64,000 bases of DNA from REEB95 sp035934235 (GTDB lineage Bacteria > Pseudomonadota > Alphaproteobacteria > ATCC43930 > CGMCC-115725), in NCBI GenBank assembly GCA_035934235.1, contig DASYYB010000029.1, positions 79,547 to 143,546 of the forward strand. The letters are read 5' to 3'. Of the stretch, positions 16,838-26,902 are shown in pieces. Under the pieces are notes generated by a model, which had not been told where the DNA came from, made no database searches, and worked only from the letters and a program-made list of their open reading frames with translations. Both the position numbers and the translations under genes were made by a program. Position 1 is the stretch's first letter. Every line of letters starts with the position of its first letter.

Positions 16838-18094
16838 ATGAACCTCCAAGAACTCAAGCGCAAAACCCCCGCCGATCTGCTCACCTTCGCCGAGGAGCTG
16901 CAGATCGAAAACGCCTCCAGCCTGCGCAAGCAGGAACTGATGTTCGCCATTCTCAAGACGATGGCCGACAAGGACCAGGCGATCTACGGCGACGGCGTGC
17001 TCGAAGTCTTGCAGGACGGCTTCGGCTTCTTGCGCAGCCCCGAGGCCAACTACCTACCGGGTCCGGACGACATTTATGTCAGCCCGTCGCAGGTTCGCCG
17101 CTTCGGCATGCGCACCGGCGACACGGTCGAAGGCCAGATCCGCGCGCCCAAGGATGGCGAGCGGTATTTCGCGCTGTTGAAGGTCAACAAGATCAATTTC
17201 GACGATCCCGAGAAGTTGCGCCACCGCGTCAACTTCGACAATCTGACGCCGCTTTATCCCGACGAGAAGCTCAAGCTCGAGCTCGACGATCCGACCAAGA
17301 AAGACCTGACGACGCGCGTCATCGATCTGATCACACCGCTCGGCAAGGGCCAGCGCGCGCTGATCGTGTCGCCGCCCCGGACCGGCAAGACGGTGATGAT
17401 GCAGAACATCGCCCACGCCATCGCGGCGAACAACAAAGAGGTCTATCTCATCGTCCTGCTCATCGACGAGCGGCCGGAGGAAGTCACCGACATGGCGCGC
17501 TCGGTCAAGGGCGAGGTCGTGTCGTCGACCTTCGACGAGCCAGCGGTGCGGCACGTTCAGGTCGCCGAGATGGTGATCGAGAAAGCCAAGCGCCTGGTCG
17601 AGCACAAGCGCGACGTCGTCATCCTGCTGGATTCGATCACGCGCCTGGCGCGCGCCTACAACACCGTCGTGCCCAGCTCGGGCAAGGTGTTGACCGGCGG
17701 CGTCGACGCCAACGCGTTGCAGCGGCCGAAGCGGTTTTTCGGCGCGGCGCGCAACATTGAGGAAGGCGGCTCGCTCACCATCATCGCGACCGCGCTGATC
17801 GACACCGGTTCGCGCATGGACGAGGTCATTTTCGAAGAGTTCAAGGGCACCGGTAACTCGGAAATCATCCTCGACCGCAAGGTCGCGGACAAGCGCACCT
17901 TCCCGGCGGTCGACATCACCAAATCGGGCACCCGCAAGGAAGAATTGCTCGTGGACAAGGCCGTCCTTGCCAAGATGTGGGTGTTGCGCCGCGTGCTGAT
18001 GCCGATGGGACCGATGGACGGGCTCGAGTTCCTGATCGACAAGCTCAAGCAGTCGAAGAACAACGCCGACTTCTTCGAGGCGATGAACACCTGA
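16838..18094 (+). CDS. rho: Transcription termination factor Rho
   Basis: 418-residue hexameric RNA helicase. An N-terminal helical region and cold-shock-like RNA-binding domain (DGFGFLRSP, about residue 63) precede the ATPase core. That core has Walker A PPRTGKT (about 180), LLIDERPEEVTDM, Walker B VVILLDSITR and the Q/R-loop region. MNLQELKRKTPADL is the standard start; an upstream in-frame TTG is ignored. The 216-base leader after hemJ holds no gene; rho is autoregulated in other bacteria, but I see no specific attenuator. Confidence 0.97.
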   Translation: MNLQELKRKTPADLLTFAEELQIENASSLRKQELMFAILKTMADKDQAIYGDGVLEVLQDGFGFLRSPEANYLPGPDDIYVSPSQVRRFGMRTGDTVEGQIRAPKDGERYFALLKVNKINFDDPEKLRHRVNFDNLTPLYPDEKLKLELDDPTKKDLTTRVIDLITPLGKGQRALIVSPPRTGKTVMMQNIAHAIAANNKEVYLIVLLIDERPEEVTDMARSVKGEVVSSTFDEPAVRHVQVAEMVIEKAKRLVEHKRDVVILLDSITRLARAYNTVVPSSGKVLTGGVDANALQRPKRFFGAARNIEEGGSLTIIATALIDTGSRMDEVIFEEFKGTGNSEIILDRKVADKRTFPAVDITKSGTRKEELLVDKAVLAKMWVLRRVLMPMGPMDGLEFLIDKLKQSKNNADFFEAMNT

Positions 18095-18115
18095 GCCCGG
18101 CGGCCGGGTGGCCTG

Positions 18116-18961
18116 ATGCTGACAACCCGTCGCAAGATCGCGCTCGCGCGCGCCGCGCAAAGGACGGTGATGTTCGGCCGCCGTGCCTGTCGCAAAGGAC
18201 CGCAGACGAGCGTACGCCGCCGCGGTATCGCCTGGAATCTTGATCTGCGCGAGGGCATCGACTTCGCCATTTGGCTGTTGGGCGCGTTCGAGCCGGCGAC
18301 AGTTGCCGCCTATGCACGCCTGATAAAGCCCGGCGACGTCGCATTCGACATTGGCGCCAATGTCGGCGCCCACGCGTTGCATCTTGCGCGCGCCGTCGGC
18401 GGAACGGGCCGTGTCCACGCCTTCGAGCCGACAGAGTGGGCGCGCGCCAAGCTTGTCGCCAACCTGGAGCTCAATCCCGAATTGCGGAAGCGGGTGACGA
18501 TCGTGCCGGCGATGCTGATGGCGCAGTCGGCCGCCGCCGCGCCGCCGCTCTATTCGAGCTGGCCGCTTGCAGGCGCCGGAGAAGTCCACCGACTCCACGG
18601 CGGGCGCAAAATGGCGGCGAGCGGCGCTCCTGTCACAACGCTCGACGATTACGTTGCCGGCGCGAAGATCGAACGGCTCGACTTCCTCAAGCTCGACGTC
18701 GACGGCCATGAGTGCGGCGTGTTGCACGGCGGACGCGAGACCCTTGCGCGGTTTCGCCCGCTTGTCGTGCTCGAGCTGTCGCCGCATCAGCTCGCCGAAG
18801 AGGGCGACAGCGTCGAGAGCCTCGCTGCATCGCTTGCAACAATGGGCTACCGGCTGGCGACCTTGGCCGGCCGCGTGCTGCCGAGCGACGGGGCTGCGCT
18901 GCGGACGCTCATCAAGCCGGGTGCGAGTCTTAACGCGCTGGCGCGGCCGGCGCGCGAATGA
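18116..18961 (+). CDS. FkbM-family methyltransferase
   Basis: 281 residues. SAM-binding motif I FDIGANVGAHALHLA (about 78-92), acidic AFEPTEWA, and the FkbM signature FLKLDVDGHE (about 188-197). FkbM enzymes O-methylate sugars or polyketides, often in surface-glycan pathways. It overlaps a membrane glycosyltransferase-like gene by 4 bases, which supports a role in modifying a glycan or lipid-linked sugar. The acceptor is unknown. It begins the accessory block that separates rho from mnmE. Confidence 0.85.
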   Translation: MLTTRRKIALARAAQRTVMFGRRACRKGPQTSVRRRGIAWNLDLREGIDFAIWLLGAFEPATVAAYARLIKPGDVAFDIGANVGAHALHLARAVGGTGRVHAFEPTEWARAKLVANLELNPELRKRVTIVPAMLMAQSAAAAPPLYSSWPLAGAGEVHRLHGGRKMAASGAPVTTLDDYVAGAKIERLDFLKLDVDGHECGVLHGGRETLARFRPLVVLELSPHQLAEEGDSVESLAASLATMGYRLATLAGRVLPSDGAALRTLIKPGASLNALARPARE

Positions 18962-20472
18962 AAATCCTGCGCGCGTCAGCGCTACTCCTTCTGCCGCTGG
19001 CATTTCTCGCCGCCGAGCTGGTTCTGCGCAACCATGGCTTGCCGTATTGGCTGTGGTTCAACCTCGACCCGAGCTATTTCTTTCTTGTTGGCGGGCTGAA
19101 CATCCTCCAGCACGCGCCACCGGCCGATTTTCAGCATCCGGGCGTGCCGGTGCAGCTCGCGGTCGCGGCGGCCGCCTGGTTCACGCCCGCCGCCGCGCGG
19201 CTCAAGGACGCCGAGACGATCCTGACCCGCGCCAGCGACGCGATGCTCGTGTTCGACGCCGCGATGCTGTGGTTGATGGGCGCATGCATCCGGCGGCGCG
19301 CCGATAGCCTGCTGCCGGCGATGTTTGCGCAGCTGGCGCCGTTCATCACCATGCTGGCGCTCAAACACGGGATCGAAGTCGAGCCCGAGCCGTTGCTGCT
19401 CGGCGCGGTCGCGTTGCTGGTTGCGACCATGGTCGAGGACGCCGTCGTGCCGCGGACCGCCAGCCTTCTCGGCATGGCCTTCGCGGTCGCGTTCGGCGCG
19501 GCCTGCAAGATCACCTTCGCGCCGCTGGGTCTGGCGCCGCTGATCGCCATGCGGAGCGGCTGGCGTCGCGTCGCGTATGTCGTGGCGGCCGCGATTCTAT
19601 TCGCGCTGTGGATGGTGCCCGAGATTCCGAACTTGGCGCCGATGGTGGTTTGGTTCACCGCGCTCGTGAAAGGCAGCGGCGCCTATGGCCACGGGCCGCA
19701 GACCGTCGTCGCCTGGGCGACCTATCCGCACCACTTCGCCAAACTGTTCTTCGCGCGGCCGCTGTTCCTGGCGGCGTTCGCCGCCGGTGTCGTTGCGCTG
19801 ATCATCGGCCGCCGCGACACGCCGGGCGCGCGTCTTCTGCTCGCGTTGTTGACGGCGCAGCTGGTGCAGATCGCGTTGGTCGCCAAGCATCCAAGCGGTC
19901 ATTACATCCTGCCGGCGCTCGAATTGGCCGGTCCGGTGCTGGGCCTGACATGGTTCGTTGCGACCGAAAGCGGACGGCTGTCGCCGCGGCTCGCCGGCCG
20001 CATCGGCGCGCTGGCGCTGGCGGCGATCATCGTCGTGCAGGGCATTGCCTTCGTCGGCCAAGACGCCGAAATGCGCCGCCGCGCCGCAGATGCGCGGGCG
20101 ATCGATCTGGCGCGCGATCTGCCGCGCTGCGCCCATGTCTACGATTTCATGGCGTCGGCGCCGTCGGCGGCCTGGTTCTACAACGACAGCTATTCCGGCC
20201 AACGCTACGCCGCGCAACTCAAAGCGCTCATGCCGCCGAACGACTATTTCGTCGAGCCGTGGCGTGGACCGATCGAGAATTGGGACGGCGCGGTGCCGAC
20301 GGCGACGCTTGTCCAGCGATATCCCTGCATCGCGCTCCGCAGCGCCGAGCCCAATGTGGTCGATGCGCTGGCCAAGCAGTTCGGCGCGCGCTTCGAGCAC
20401 GCGGCGCGGTGTCGCGCCGGCGACGAGGATATCTTGGTTGCCGGCGCCGACTGTCCGGCGGCTAAACCGTAA
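18958..20472 (+). CDS. Polytopic membrane glycosyltransferase-like protein (GT-C/PMT fold)
   Basis: 504 residues with roughly ten hydrophobic segments. The first, at 5-22, is followed by LDPSYFFLVGGLN, an acidic loop position typical of GT-C enzymes, and then QHPGVP. This pattern is seen in ArnT/PMT-like transferases that use polyprenyl-linked sugars. The last 130 residues form a soluble periplasmic-type domain with Cys pairs. Coupled to the FkbM methyltransferase. The substrate is unknown, and the assignment rests on topology and motif rather than a close family match. Its end overlaps the converging qor by 11 bases. Confidence 0.65.
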   Translation: MKILRASALLLLPLAFLAAELVLRNHGLPYWLWFNLDPSYFFLVGGLNILQHAPPADFQHPGVPVQLAVAAAAWFTPAAARLKDAETILTRASDAMLVFDAAMLWLMGACIRRRADSLLPAMFAQLAPFITMLALKHGIEVEPEPLLLGAVALLVATMVEDAVVPRTASLLGMAFAVAFGAACKITFAPLGLAPLIAMRSGWRRVAYVVAAAILFALWMVPEIPNLAPMVVWFTALVKGSGAYGHGPQTVVAWATYPHHFAKLFFARPLFLAAFAAGVVALIIGRRDTPGARLLLALLTAQLVQIALVAKHPSGHYILPALELAGPVLGLTWFVATESGRLSPRLAGRIGALALAAIIVVQGIAFVGQDAEMRRRAADARAIDLARDLPRCAHVYDFMASAPSAAWFYNDSYSGQRYAAQLKALMPPNDYFVEPWRGPIENWDGAVPTATLVQRYPCIALRSAEPNVVDALAKQFGARFEHAARCRAGDEDILVAGADCPAAKP

Positions 20473-21436
20473 ACACCGTCGAGCCGGTGGTCTTACGCGC
20501 CGCGAGGTCGGCGTGCGCCTTGGCCGCGTCCTTCAACGGATAGGTCTGGTTGATCGCGATCTTGACGATGCCCTTCGACACGACGTCGAACAGCTCCTTA
20601 GCGCCGGCGACCATGTCTTCGCGCTTGGCGCCGTAGGTGTTGAGCGTCGGCCGCGTGATGTAGAGCGAGCCTTTTTGCGCCAGCAGGCCGAGGTTGAACG
20701 GCTCGACATTGCCCGAGCTCTGGCCGAACAGCGCCAGCAGACCGAACGATGCCAGGCAGTCGAGCGACTTCATGAACGTGTCCTTGCCGACCGAGTCATA
20801 GACCACCGGCACTTTCTTGCCGCCGGTGATCTCGACGACGCGCTTCTGGAAGTCCTCTTTGGTGTAGTTGATGACATGGTCGTAGCCGTGCGCCTTCGCG
20901 AGCTTGGCCTTGTCGTCGCTCGACACCGTCCCGACCACGGTCGCGCCCAAATGCTTCGCCCATTGACCAGCGATCAGGCCGACGCCGCCCGCGGCGGCGT
21001 GGAACAGGATGGTATCGCCGGGCTTCACGCGATAGGTGCGACGCAGCAAGTATTGCGCGGTGAGGCCCTTGAGCATCATCGCCGCGGCGCGTTTGTCGTC
21101 GATATCCTTCGGCAGGACGACCAGGCGGTCGGCCGGCATGACGCGGATTTCGGAATAGGCGCCCAGCGGCGAGCTGCCATAGGCGACGCGGTCGCCGGCC
21201 TTGAGATCGCTGACACCCGGGCCGACCTCCTCGACTACGCCAGCGCCTTCAGAGCCGAGGCCGCTCGGCAGCGGCGCGGGATAGACGCCCATGCGGACGT
21301 AGATGTCGACGAAGTTCAATCCGACGGCGGTGTGACGGACGCGCGCTTCGCCGGGACCGGGCTTACCGACCTCGACCTCTTCCCATTTGAGGACTTCGGG
21401 CCCGCCGTTCTGATGGAAGCGGATGGCGTGCGGCAT
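20462..21436 (-). CDS. Quinone oxidoreductase, zeta-crystallin type MDR
   Basis: 324 residues of the medium-chain dehydrogenase/reductase superfamily without zinc ligands. GLNFVDIYVRMGVYP, GSEGAGVV and the NADPH-binding AAAGGVGLIAGQWAK are typical of QorA. It reduces quinones or other electrophiles with NADPH in the cytoplasm. GAGGAGA lies 6 bases before the ATG. A dienelactone hydrolase gene is 34 bases upstream on the same strand, probably one transcript. Confidence 0.92.
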   Translation of the reverse strand: MPHAIRFHQNGGPEVLKWEEVEVGKPGPGEARVRHTAVGLNFVDIYVRMGVYPAPLPSGLGSEGAGVVEEVGPGVSDLKAGDRVAYGSSPLGAYSEIRVMPADRLVVLPKDIDDKRAAAMMLKGLTAQYLLRRTYRVKPGDTILFHAAAGGVGLIAGQWAKHLGATVVGTVSSDDKAKLAKAHGYDHVINYTKEDFQKRVVEITGGKKVPVVYDSVGKDTFMKSLDCLASFGLLALFGQSSGNVEPFNLGLLAQKGSLYITRPTLNTYGAKREDMVAGAKELFDVVSKGIVKIAINQTYPLKDAAKAHADLAARKTTGSTVFTV

Positions 21437-21470
21437 CGATCGTCTCCTCGGGTTTGGGTGTCGGGGTCGC

Positions 21471-22169
21471 TCAGCCGCCGAGATGGCGGTGGAAGAATTC
21501 GAGGCTGCGCTTGCCGGCTTGGTCGGCGGCGGTTTGGTCCCAATGCGCGCCGCCGGGTCGGGCGAAGGCATGGCCGCAATTGGGATAGTCGTACATCGTC
21601 ACGTGCGAATTGCCTTTGAGGCCGGCATGGATCTTTTCCTGCGCCGGCGGCGGCACGAACTCGTCCTTGCCGGCGATGTGCAGCAGCAGCGACGTTTTGA
21701 TGTTCTTGGCCTCGCCGAGTGCGTCCTGGATGCCGACGCCGTAATAGCCGACGCTGCAATCGACGTCGGTGCGCGTCGCCATCAGATAGGCGAGCTTGCC
21801 GCCGAGACAGAAACCGACCGCGCCGGCCTTGCCGCTGCACGCCGGATGGTTGCGCAACTCGGCGAGCGACGCCTTCAGGTCCTCGATGCCTTTGTCGACG
21901 TCGAAGCGCTGGAAATAGCCGACCGCCAGCTTCCATTCGGCTTCGGTCTTGTCGGTGATCTGGATGCCCGGTTTGAAGCGCCAGAACAGATCGGGGCAGA
22001 ACGCGGTGAAGCCTTGGCCGGCAAGACCGTCGGTGATCTGACGCATCACCGCATTGACGCCGAAAATCTCCTGGATGACGACGACGCCGGGACCTTTACC
22101 GGATTTGGGCGCCGCGAGATAACCCGAAAAACTGCCGCCATCCGCGGCGCGGACCGTGACTTCGGCCAT
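21471..22169 (-). CDS. Dienelactone hydrolase family protein
   Basis: 232-residue alpha/beta hydrolase. The Cys-Asp-His triad is visible: Cys121 in GFCLGG, Asp169 in GKDEFVP and His200 in NCGHAF. IQEIFGVN near residue 33 is typical. Members open carboxymethylenebutenolides or related lactones; many chromosomal copies have no known substrate. GGGAGG lies 5 bases before the ATG. It lies upstream of the quinone oxidoreductase. Confidence 0.93.
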   Translation of the reverse strand: MAEVTVRAADGGSFSGYLAAPKSGKGPGVVVIQEIFGVNAVMRQITDGLAGQGFTAFCPDLFWRFKPGIQITDKTEAEWKLAVGYFQRFDVDKGIEDLKASLAELRNHPACSGKAGAVGFCLGGKLAYLMATRTDVDCSVGYYGVGIQDALGEAKNIKTSLLLHIAGKDEFVPPPAQEKIHAGLKGNSHVTMYDYPNCGHAFARPGGAHWDQTAADQAGKRSLEFFHRHLGG

Positions 22170-22244
22170 GATGCCTCCCGTTGAGCGTTTATTGGCGGCA
22201 AGCCTAGCCGGGCGGCTGCGGCTTGTCATCGGCGCCGGCCGCGG

Positions 22245-22838
22245 TCAAGGCAGCCATGCACGCCAGGGTGGCCAGCGGTCGACCAAGTCGGCGAACGCCT
22301 GATAACCACCGCGGCCGGGGTGGGCGCCGTCGTTGGCGGCCGCTTCGTCCATCCACGCAGCCGACGATTTCAGCGCGCCAAAGACGTCGAGGAACGGGAC
22401 GGAAAGTGCCTGGCAGACCGCTTGCAACGCCGGTATCAGTGATGCAACCCGCGCGTTCACGTCGGCGTCCGCAATCGGTGGCGGCCCCACCATCAGCGTC
22501 GGCGCCAATGTTCTGGCATCGTCGAGGATCTGGCGTGCATTGGCGACCGACGCCGCGTGCTCGACGCGCCGCTGGCCGTTTTCGACCAGGCAGTCATTGA
22601 CGCCGAAGGAAAACGCCAGTGCACGCGGATGCTCGGCCGGCAGGCGTCGCAGGGCCTCGTCGCGCCAGCGCGCGCGCACGTCGGCGCTGGTGTTGCGCCG
22701 GATGCCGCCGTTGTAACAGGTGACAACGTGGCCGCGCGCGATCGCCGCGGCACTGACGCGGCCGACCCAGCCGAGGCTGTCGGGATCGCCGAAGCCGTTG
22801 ACGAAACTGTCGCCGAAGAATGCGATGCGCAGATCCAT
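22245..22838 (-). CDS. SGNH/GDSL-family lipase-esterase
   Basis: 197 residues. Block I FFGDSF with the nucleophile Ser11, block III GVND, and the C-terminal DGAHP with Asp and His. This set defines SGNH hydrolases. No signal peptide is visible, so it is probably cytoplasmic. The substrate is unknown. Separated by 75 bases from the dienelactone hydrolase and transcribed in the same direction. Confidence 0.88.
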   Translation of the reverse strand: MDLRIAFFGDSFVNGFGDPDSLGWVGRVSAAAIARGHVVTCYNGGIRRNTSADVRARWRDEALRRLPAEHPRALAFSFGVNDCLVENGQRRVEHAASVANARQILDDARTLAPTLMVGPPPIADADVNARVASLIPALQAVCQALSVPFLDVFGALKSSAAWMDEAAANDGAHPGRGGYQAFADLVDRWPPWRAWLP

Positions 22839-22915
22839 GGCCGCCGTCCGCCGTGACCGGCGTTATAGCAGCAAGGCCTTAGCGCCAACTCATTGTTAGT
22901 GGGCGCACTTCGGGA

Positions 22916-23497
22916 CTATATTTCTTTTGGAGACACCGGTCGCACCCGACCGGCAGGTTTGGACGCTGCTGGTCGCTCCTGGGATTGAACAGTGTTCGGC
23001 ACGAGCCCGGCGGCGGGTGTGGACCCCGCCGCCGCCAATTCTGCGCGTAGCTTGCGCGTGTCGTAGATCGGATCGCGCCGCGCTCGCTCCTCGACCAACG
23101 CTACAAGGCCGCCAAGGTCAAATCGACGAATCTTCTTGCCCTTGTTATTGGTCTCATGGCGCAAGCGCTTGAGAACCCCCTGCCTTTCCATAGCCTTGAT
23201 TCGACGCTCCACCGAGCGCCGGGAAACGCCAATTCGTTTTGCGATCCGTTCCATAGTTGGATACGGCAGGTTGGTCGTTTCCCACCAGTGCATGCTGATG
23301 TTCAGGACGATCAGAACGTCCAGCGGGGATAACCCGAAGCGAAATTGGTTTTTCAGCAAGACGTGAGGTACCTGCTGGAAACCGGGGACCATCGCGTCGC
23401 CCCAGACTCCTGAAAACCAACGGTGTGATTGCCCGTCGGAAACTTGGCCGCTCGGGACGTCTTCGCGTCGGCCGCTGATCTGCGCTGGACTTGGCAT
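22916..23497 (-). CDS. Winged-helix DNA-binding protein, mobile-element type
   Basis: 193 residues from the ATG. The central part (about 40-135) includes VPGFQQVPHVLLKNQFRFGL, LSPLDVLIVLNISMHWW and a clear HTH, MERIAKRIGVSRRSVERRIKA, followed by a basic wing. Similar helix-turn-helix proteins occur on alphaproteobacterial integrative elements and plasmids; that link is from memory of the family. No integrase or transposase lies beside it. The start is uncertain: a TTG at 23533 would add 12 residues, and that upstream frame is partly conserved in an inverted copy (see the repeat entry). Confidence 0.65.
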   Translation of the reverse strand: MPSPAQISGRREDVPSGQVSDGQSHRWFSGVWGDAMVPGFQQVPHVLLKNQFRFGLSPLDVLIVLNISMHWWETTNLPYPTMERIAKRIGVSRRSVERRIKAMERQGVLKRLRHETNNKGKKIRRFDLGGLVALVEERARRDPIYDTRKLRAELAAAGSTPAAGLVPNTVQSQERPAASKPAGRVRPVSPKEI

Positions 23498-23619
23498 GCC
23501 CGTCTGTTTACCGGCACGGCGGAGCCAGCGCAATTAGTATATTCATACTACGACAAAATGTCGGATTTATCTTCGCCGCGCTGGTACCGCGACGGGCATG
23601 CCAAGTCCAGCGCACATCA
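23476..23619. repeat. 29-bp inverted repeat around an 86-bp AT-rich spacer
   Basis: Arms 23476-23504 and 23591-23619 are inverted copies with one mismatch. The similarity runs further into the spacer for about 20 bases, with several differences at third codon positions. The left arm contains the first codons of the winged-helix gene (MPSPAQI); the right arm, on the plus strand, encodes LRRAG..TGMPSPAHI and then a stop. The spacer holds two smaller palindromes: TAGTAT/ATACTA (23535-23550) and CGACA/TGTCG (23551-23563). It could be a duplicated and inverted gene start, or a flanked promoter segment. Confidence 0.85.
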
Positions 23620-24078
23620 GAAATCTGATCTAAATGAGCAAGGCGCCTTCGAATTGCAGCAGCCGGCGCTTGGTCTCGACGCCGCCGGGCGCGCTGTAGC
23701 CGGTGAGTGCGCCGTCGGCGCTGACCACGCGGTGGCAGGGAATGATGATCGGAATCGGATTGCGGCCACAGCCCTGGCCGAGCGCACGCGGCATCTGGCC
23801 GAGCTCGCGCGCCAAGTCGCCGTAGGTTGCGGTCTGGCCGTAGGGAATTTTGGTCATTCGCTCCCACAGGCGTTTCTCGTCATCGCTGCCGGCGGGCGCG
23901 AGCGGCAGGTCGAAGTGGGTGCGCTTCTTGGCGAAATATTGCTCGAGCTGGCGTCTGGCTTCGACCAGCACGGCGTCGGGCTTGCCGCTGGCGCGGCCGC
24001 CCCATTCGAGCGCGACGATCTTGCCGTCGCGTTCGACCAGCGTCAGGAAGCCGAACGGGCTGTCGAGCGGCAGGCGCT

Positions 24079-26091
<2,013 letters not shown>

Positions 26092-26131
26092 CCGTCTATG
26101 AACCTCGTTGATGCCGGTCCGGTTTCGCGCG

Positions 26132-26785
26132 CTAGGGGCGTGCCTGCGCACGCGCCGGCTTGGTTTTGCGCAAATAATGACGATGCGCTTTGGCGCGATT
26201 GCCGCAGGCGCGCATTGTACACCAGCGCCGCGTGCCGCCTTTGCTGTCGTCGAGGAAGAGCCAGCGGCATTTCTCGTTCGCACAGAGCCGCACCCGCGGC
26301 AATCGTTCGCCGGTGAGCAGATCGCCGGCCGACCAAATGACCGGCGCCAGCAGACTGGCGACGGCCGGAACGGCGGGCGGCAACCGCCAGCAATTGCCGG
26401 CGGCGGCGACCATCACCGCAACGCGGCCGGGCGCGCCTTCGAGCAAACGGTTCAGCGTTTCGACATCGGCGACCGCCGGCCGGGCGTTATCGGCGGTCGC
26501 GCTGAACAGCCGGTAGATCGTCTCGCGAGTCGCAATCGCCTCGTCAAATAACGTCGCAGCGTCGCGCGCGTTGCGTTGCGCCCATTGCCGAAGCTCGTCC
26601 GCGCGCGTCGCGTCGAGCGACTTCGCGGTCTCGCACCAAGCCACCAGGTCGGCGAAGGCGTGCAGTTTCTCCGTCGGTTGGTCGCTCGGCCGCCACGCCC
26701 GGCTGTTGGCATAGGCGAGGCAGAGGTCTTCCGGCGGCGCCGGAATCAGGCGCGGGCCGTCATTTCGGCGGTCAGCCTCGCTCAT
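26132..26785 (-). CDS. CGNR zinc-finger (ABATE-domain) regulator
   Basis: 217 residues. The N-terminal ABATE domain (about 20-160) is followed by a C-terminal CGNR zinc finger with Cys in CANEKC and CTMRACGNR, then AKAHRHY. These proteins are thought to be transcription regulators that sense ligands through the ABATE part. It is divergent from an EamA transporter, a recurring pairing, and probably controls it. On the minus strand TTGTCA, 17 bases, TATGTA lies so close to the ATG that the mRNA may be leaderless. Confidence 0.87.
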   Translation of the reverse strand: MSEADRRNDGPRLIPAPPEDLCLAYANSRAWRPSDQPTEKLHAFADLVAWCETAKSLDATRADELRQWAQRNARDAATLFDEAIATRETIYRLFSATADNARPAVADVETLNRLLEGAPGRVAVMVAAAGNCWRLPPAVPAVASLLAPVIWSAGDLLTGERLPRVRLCANEKCRWLFLDDSKGGTRRWCTMRACGNRAKAHRHYLRKTKPARAQARP

Positions 26786-26799
26786 AGCCCATACATACT

Positions 26800-26855
26800 A
26801 ACCATCTATGTAGTTGACAAGGCCTGCCCGCGCAATTATAACCACCAAGATAGTT
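26800..26855. promoter_or_regulatory. Divergent promoters with two AACCA-N6-TAGTT boxes
   Basis: Plus-strand promoter for the EamA gene: TTGACA (26814-26819), 17 bases, TATAAC (26837-26842). Minus-strand promoter for the CGNR gene: TTGTCA on the same central bases, 17 bases, TATGTA. Two copies of AACCA-N6-TAGTT (26800-26815 and 26840-26855) lie exactly 40 bases apart and overlap the -35 and -10 elements. They are good candidates for the operator of the CGNR regulator. Confidence 0.65.
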
Positions 26856-26902
26856 ATATATCCTCGACGCCCAGGTGCTGGCTGGGTGAGTAGGAGAAGA
26901 AA

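Noticed and set aside
17054..19003. 649-codon minus-strand frame opposite rho and the FkbM gene
   Set aside because: Antisense shadow of strongly conserved rho; composition is His/Arg/Asp-rich without any family motif.
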